Source of the DNA: a gamma proteobacterium HTCC5015
GTDB lineage: Bacteria; Pseudomonadota; Gammaproteobacteria; HTCC5015
Reading direction: 5' to 3'
DNA: 64,000 bases
NCBI GenBank assembly: GCA_000155715.1
Contig: DS990604.1
Coordinates: 39,824-103,823 of the forward strand
The position numbers and the translations under genes are program-made. Each line of letters begins with the position of its first letter. Positions within the stretch are counted from its first letter, which is position 1. Below the pieces are notes generated by a model, which saw only the letters and a list, made by a program, of their open reading frames with translations, did no database searches and was not told the origin of the DNA. This document shows positions 62,037 to 64,000 of this stretch, in pieces.

Positions 62037-62258
62037 TTAGGCGGAAAAGTGCGTTTCGCGTTCGCGCTTTGCGGCGGCCTCGCGCGCTTTTTGTTTAAGA
62101 TCGCAAGGGTTGTCGCAATCGCACTGTTTGTCGAGTCCCGGAATATTACCGACACCACCACAGCTGCCTTTTACGCGGGAGCCGCCTAACAGGACTCCGA
62201 TGGACATAGCGGCGACAAGAATAACCATGGCGGCGAATGCGAGTAAAAATGTTGTCAT
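62037..62258 (-). CDS. nqrM: NqrM, (Na+)-NQR maturation factor
   Basis: A 73-residue membrane protein (former DUF539) that helps insert iron into the Na+-translocating NADH:quinone reductase. One N-terminal helix is followed by a Cys-rich segment KGSCGGVGNIPGLDKQCDCDNPCD with four Cys in the typical pattern; the tail is basic. It overlaps apbE by four bases. In most bacteria it lies after nqrF-apbE; the nqrA-F genes themselves are not in the window. Confidence 0.93.
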   Translation of the reverse strand: MTTFLLAFAAMVILVAAMSIGVLLGGSRVKGSCGGVGNIPGLDKQCDCDNPCDLKQKAREAAAKRERETHFSA

Positions 62259-63346
62259 GGTTGAGCCTCCACGGGGTCGGTTTGATCGAGCTCTTTAGGT
62301 GTCTTCTGCGCAGTTTTAACCAGCGCTGGAAACTGAGCTCGAAAAGCTGCGTTATAGCGTGGCTCGAAATCACCTTCGTGCTTAATCAGCATAAAGACCG
62401 GAAAATCGAGCTCCTGAGCCAATTTTAACCCATTTTGGGGGCCTAGTACCATGAGGGCGGTAGCCCAGCCGTCTGACAGCATCGCACTCGGGGCCATGAC
62501 CGTTACCGAGGCTAAATGATGGCGAATTGGCTCGCCCGTACGCGGGTCGATGGTGTGTGAGTAGCGCACACCGTCCACTTCGTAGAAATTGCGATAACCC
62601 CCAGAGGTCGCAATGCCCTGATTGTCGAGTTCGACGATGGCTTTCTCAAACACATTTCTCTCACCGACAACGGGGCGCTCAATGCCAATGCGCCAGTGCT
62701 CTCCAGAGGGCTTTTTGCCGTGGGCATAGAGCTCGCCGCCGACTTCGATTAAAAAGTGCTCAACGCCCTGTTCCAATAGATACTGAGCGGCGGCATCTAC
62801 AGCGTAACCCTTGGCAATCGCCGAGAGGTCGACGTAAAGCCCAACTTGGCGCGTGCAGAGCTGGCTCCCTTCGATGTATAGCTTTTGGTAGCCGCTGTGT
62901 TGGCGTGCCGCTTCTAGAGCCTCTTCGCTAGGACGCTTAATGGGGCGCGCCTCGGGGCCAAAGCCCCAAAGGTTGACGAGTGGTCCTACAGTGACGTCAA
63001 AGGCCCCTTGGCTTTGCTCTGATAGGTTTAAAGCGGTTTTGGCGACGGTGAGCGTGTCGTTTGATACGGGCAGACAAGCCGCTTTTTTCAGTTGGTTAAA
63101 ACGGCTGAGTTCCGAGTCTTCTTGATAGGTCGACATTTTGCCGTTGATGTCGTCGAGCACGCCTTGGAGTGGCTCTTGGTAGCGAGCCGCCTCTGCTCCG
63201 CGGGGGAGTACCACGCTGGCGGACCATGTCGTACCCATGACCTGCCCCTTGTATTGCACCAAGGGCGAGTGGCTTTCACAGCCGAGCAGTAAACCGCCGA
63301 GCAGTACCGTAAAAATTAGCTTGTGAAGTGTGGATCGTGCGCGCAT
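62255..63346 (-). CDS. apbE: FAD:protein FMN transferase
   Basis: Attaches FMN from FAD to threonines of NqrB and NqrC in the periplasm, Mg-dependent. A lipoprotein of 363 residues: lipobox LLGC at about 20-23. GQVMGTTWSASV, MSTYQEDSELSRFN, VDLSAIAKGYAVD, EVGGELYAHG and the HTIDPRTGEP region are all ApbE blocks. The metal Asp/Thr motif near VMAPSAMLSDGWATALMVLG is intact. Cotranscribed with nqrM, which supports an Nqr role. Confidence 0.96.
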   Translation of the reverse strand: MRARSTLHKLIFTVLLGGLLLGCESHSPLVQYKGQVMGTTWSASVVLPRGAEAARYQEPLQGVLDDINGKMSTYQEDSELSRFNQLKKAACLPVSNDTLTVAKTALNLSEQSQGAFDVTVGPLVNLWGFGPEARPIKRPSEEALEAARQHSGYQKLYIEGSQLCTRQVGLYVDLSAIAKGYAVDAAAQYLLEQGVEHFLIEVGGELYAHGKKPSGEHWRIGIERPVVGERNVFEKAIVELDNQGIATSGGYRNFYEVDGVRYSHTIDPRTGEPIRHHLASVTVMAPSAMLSDGWATALMVLGPQNGLKLAQELDFPVFMLIKHEGDFEPRYNAAFRAQFPALVKTAQKTPKELDQTDPVEAQP

Positions 63347-63376
63347 ATAACCTCCAGAGGGGCGTATTATAGCGCG

Positions 63377-64000
63377 CTATTCACCGACTTTCTGTGTACG
63401 AGGTGGCTTTCCGCTCTTGTTGTCCTTGTCGCTGACGGCGGGGACCAAGCTAAACAGTTGCCACTGGTTTTTGGGGTTGAGATCGGCGTCTGCCGTAAAC
63501 CAGTGCACGATGCCTTTGGGGTCGACCGCGAACAATGGAATGTTGTAAAAATTATTCTCGTGATCCATCCAGTCGTCAAAATCAAAACTTTCGGTCAGCG
63601 TGGTGTTTTTGATTTGAGCGCCTTTTGACAACATGCTGGCGAGCTTGCCAAACGTCATGTCGACGCCAAATAAAATCTGCCCGCGGTGTTTGTCACTGGT
63701 GATGTGCTTACTGGCCGCTTCGTTGTCGTCGCGGGTCGCCAAACTCAAAATATGCGTTTTGGGGAACTCGTTACGATATTTGACCACGCCCAAGTGGTTG
63801 CGGTCGGCGTGGTGGGACAGGCCCAAAAATCCCCCGAGTCCCACCAGATCCAAGTGGTTGTCGGCGTGCTCCGAGAGCAAGCTGCCGTAGAAGGTGGGCA
63901 GGTTGTCCATGCGGGCGGTGGATATATTGTCCCAGTACGTGTCGGCCAGCAGCACTCGGTAATTGGCTTCTTGCAAGGCTTTGGCGATAGCTCGCGCCAC
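63377..64000 (-). CDS. C-terminal part of a Na+/H+ antiporter with nucleotide-binding-like domain
   Basis: The frame runs in from the window edge and ends at 63377. The visible 207 residues begin with an interrupted Rossmann-like domain (VARAIAKALQEANYRVLLAD, then VGLGGFLGLS) and continue as a soluble regulatory part rich in Asp and His (SHHADRNHLGVVKYRNEFP). This matches the cytosolic ends of NhaP/CPA1-type antiporters with a TrkA-N-like domain; the membrane part lies outside. It precedes apbE on the same strand by 30 bases, so they may share a transcript with a sodium theme. Confidence 0.72.
   Translation of the reverse strand: MARAIAKALQEANYRVLLADTYWDNISTARMDNLPTFYGSLLSEHADNHLDLVGLGGFLGLSHHADRNHLGVVKYRNEFPKTHILSLATRDDNEAASKHITSDKHRGQILFGVDMTFGKLASMLSKGAQIKNTTLTESFDFDDWMDHENNFYNIPLFAVDPKGIVHWFTADADLNPKNQWQLFSLVPAVSDKDNKSGKPPRTQKVGE

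Overview
The window reads as chromosome of a free-living marine gammaproteobacterium. Support comes from an ectoine operon with its own aspartokinase, NqrM and ApbE for the sodium-pumping NADH dehydrogenase, a Na+/H+ antiporter end, LPS genes (waaA, an lpxL-type acyltransferase), PHA genes (phaR, phaA) and moderately GC-rich codon use. Content resembles Cellvibrionales/Oceanospirillales-type bacteria, but no rRNA or other decisive marker is present, so the genus is open. I saw no tRNA, rRNA, CRISPR array, prophage or transposase gene.

Layout. 1-4.2 kb: edge fragment, Mpo1-like protein, isocitrate lyase, and a secreted DUF2341 protein broken by a one-base frameshift. 4.2-10.1 kb (minus): a CMD/SDR pair, then a five-gene overlapping envelope operon, rhodanese-tolC-isochorismatase-lpxL-waaA. 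10.2-17.2 kb: AraC regulator, two His-rich membrane hydroxylases around a pirin, small membrane proteins, a hydrolase and a lipoprotein. 17.6-21.2 kb (minus): a GMC oxidoreductase with a five-cysteine insert, its small partner and an aldehyde dehydrogenase. 21.2-25 kb: a 132-bp tandem repeat, a TPP riboswitch, thiC and an NlpE-domain lipoprotein. 25-31.1 kb: exported MsrA-thioredoxin fusion, sphingomyelinase-like enzyme, ParA, JAMM peptidase, CapA, MoeB/ThiF. 31.2-37.5 kb (minus): Phd/ParE toxin-antitoxin, the overlapping operon rnd-lipoprotein-barrel-prmC, and rep helicase. 37.5-41.4 kb: ampD, a transcript with two tiny reading frames, repeat islands, DUF2322-queH, and an inositol-phosphatase-family gene. 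41.4-47.1 kb: metY flanked by three sibling small RNAs, phaR, phaA and a PlsC acyltransferase. 47.2-58.7 kb: an osmoadaptation region with two ATP-grasp ligases, CorA, MscS and an AspA-type deacylase, then divergent ectR and ectABC-ask running on into a TPR membrane protein and DUF502, then a LEA-like protein. 58.7-64 kb: uup, a CDGSH protein, SRPBCC, a periplasmic small protein, nqrM, apbE and an antiporter end.

Most notable: three paralogous minus-strand RNAs around metY (41483-41595, 43326-43437, 43627-43741). Each has one long hairpin with an 18-nt, almost all-pyrimidine, C-rich apical loop and then a strong intrinsic terminator. The loops resemble the anti-Shine-Dalgarno sequence. A palindrome upstream of the third copy shares 13 bases with the promoter region of an independent short transcript at 38.75-38.94 kb. 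That transcript carries a 23-codon and a 10-codon ORF, both with strong Shine-Dalgarno sequences, before a terminator. These may form one post-transcriptional circuit; that link is inference.

Intergenic DNA holds many REPIN-like doublets (two inverted copies of a TCCCGCGCAGGCGGGA hairpin, dRS3-like) and several other palindromic families. Many short reading frames in these stretches are repeat artefacts and are left out.
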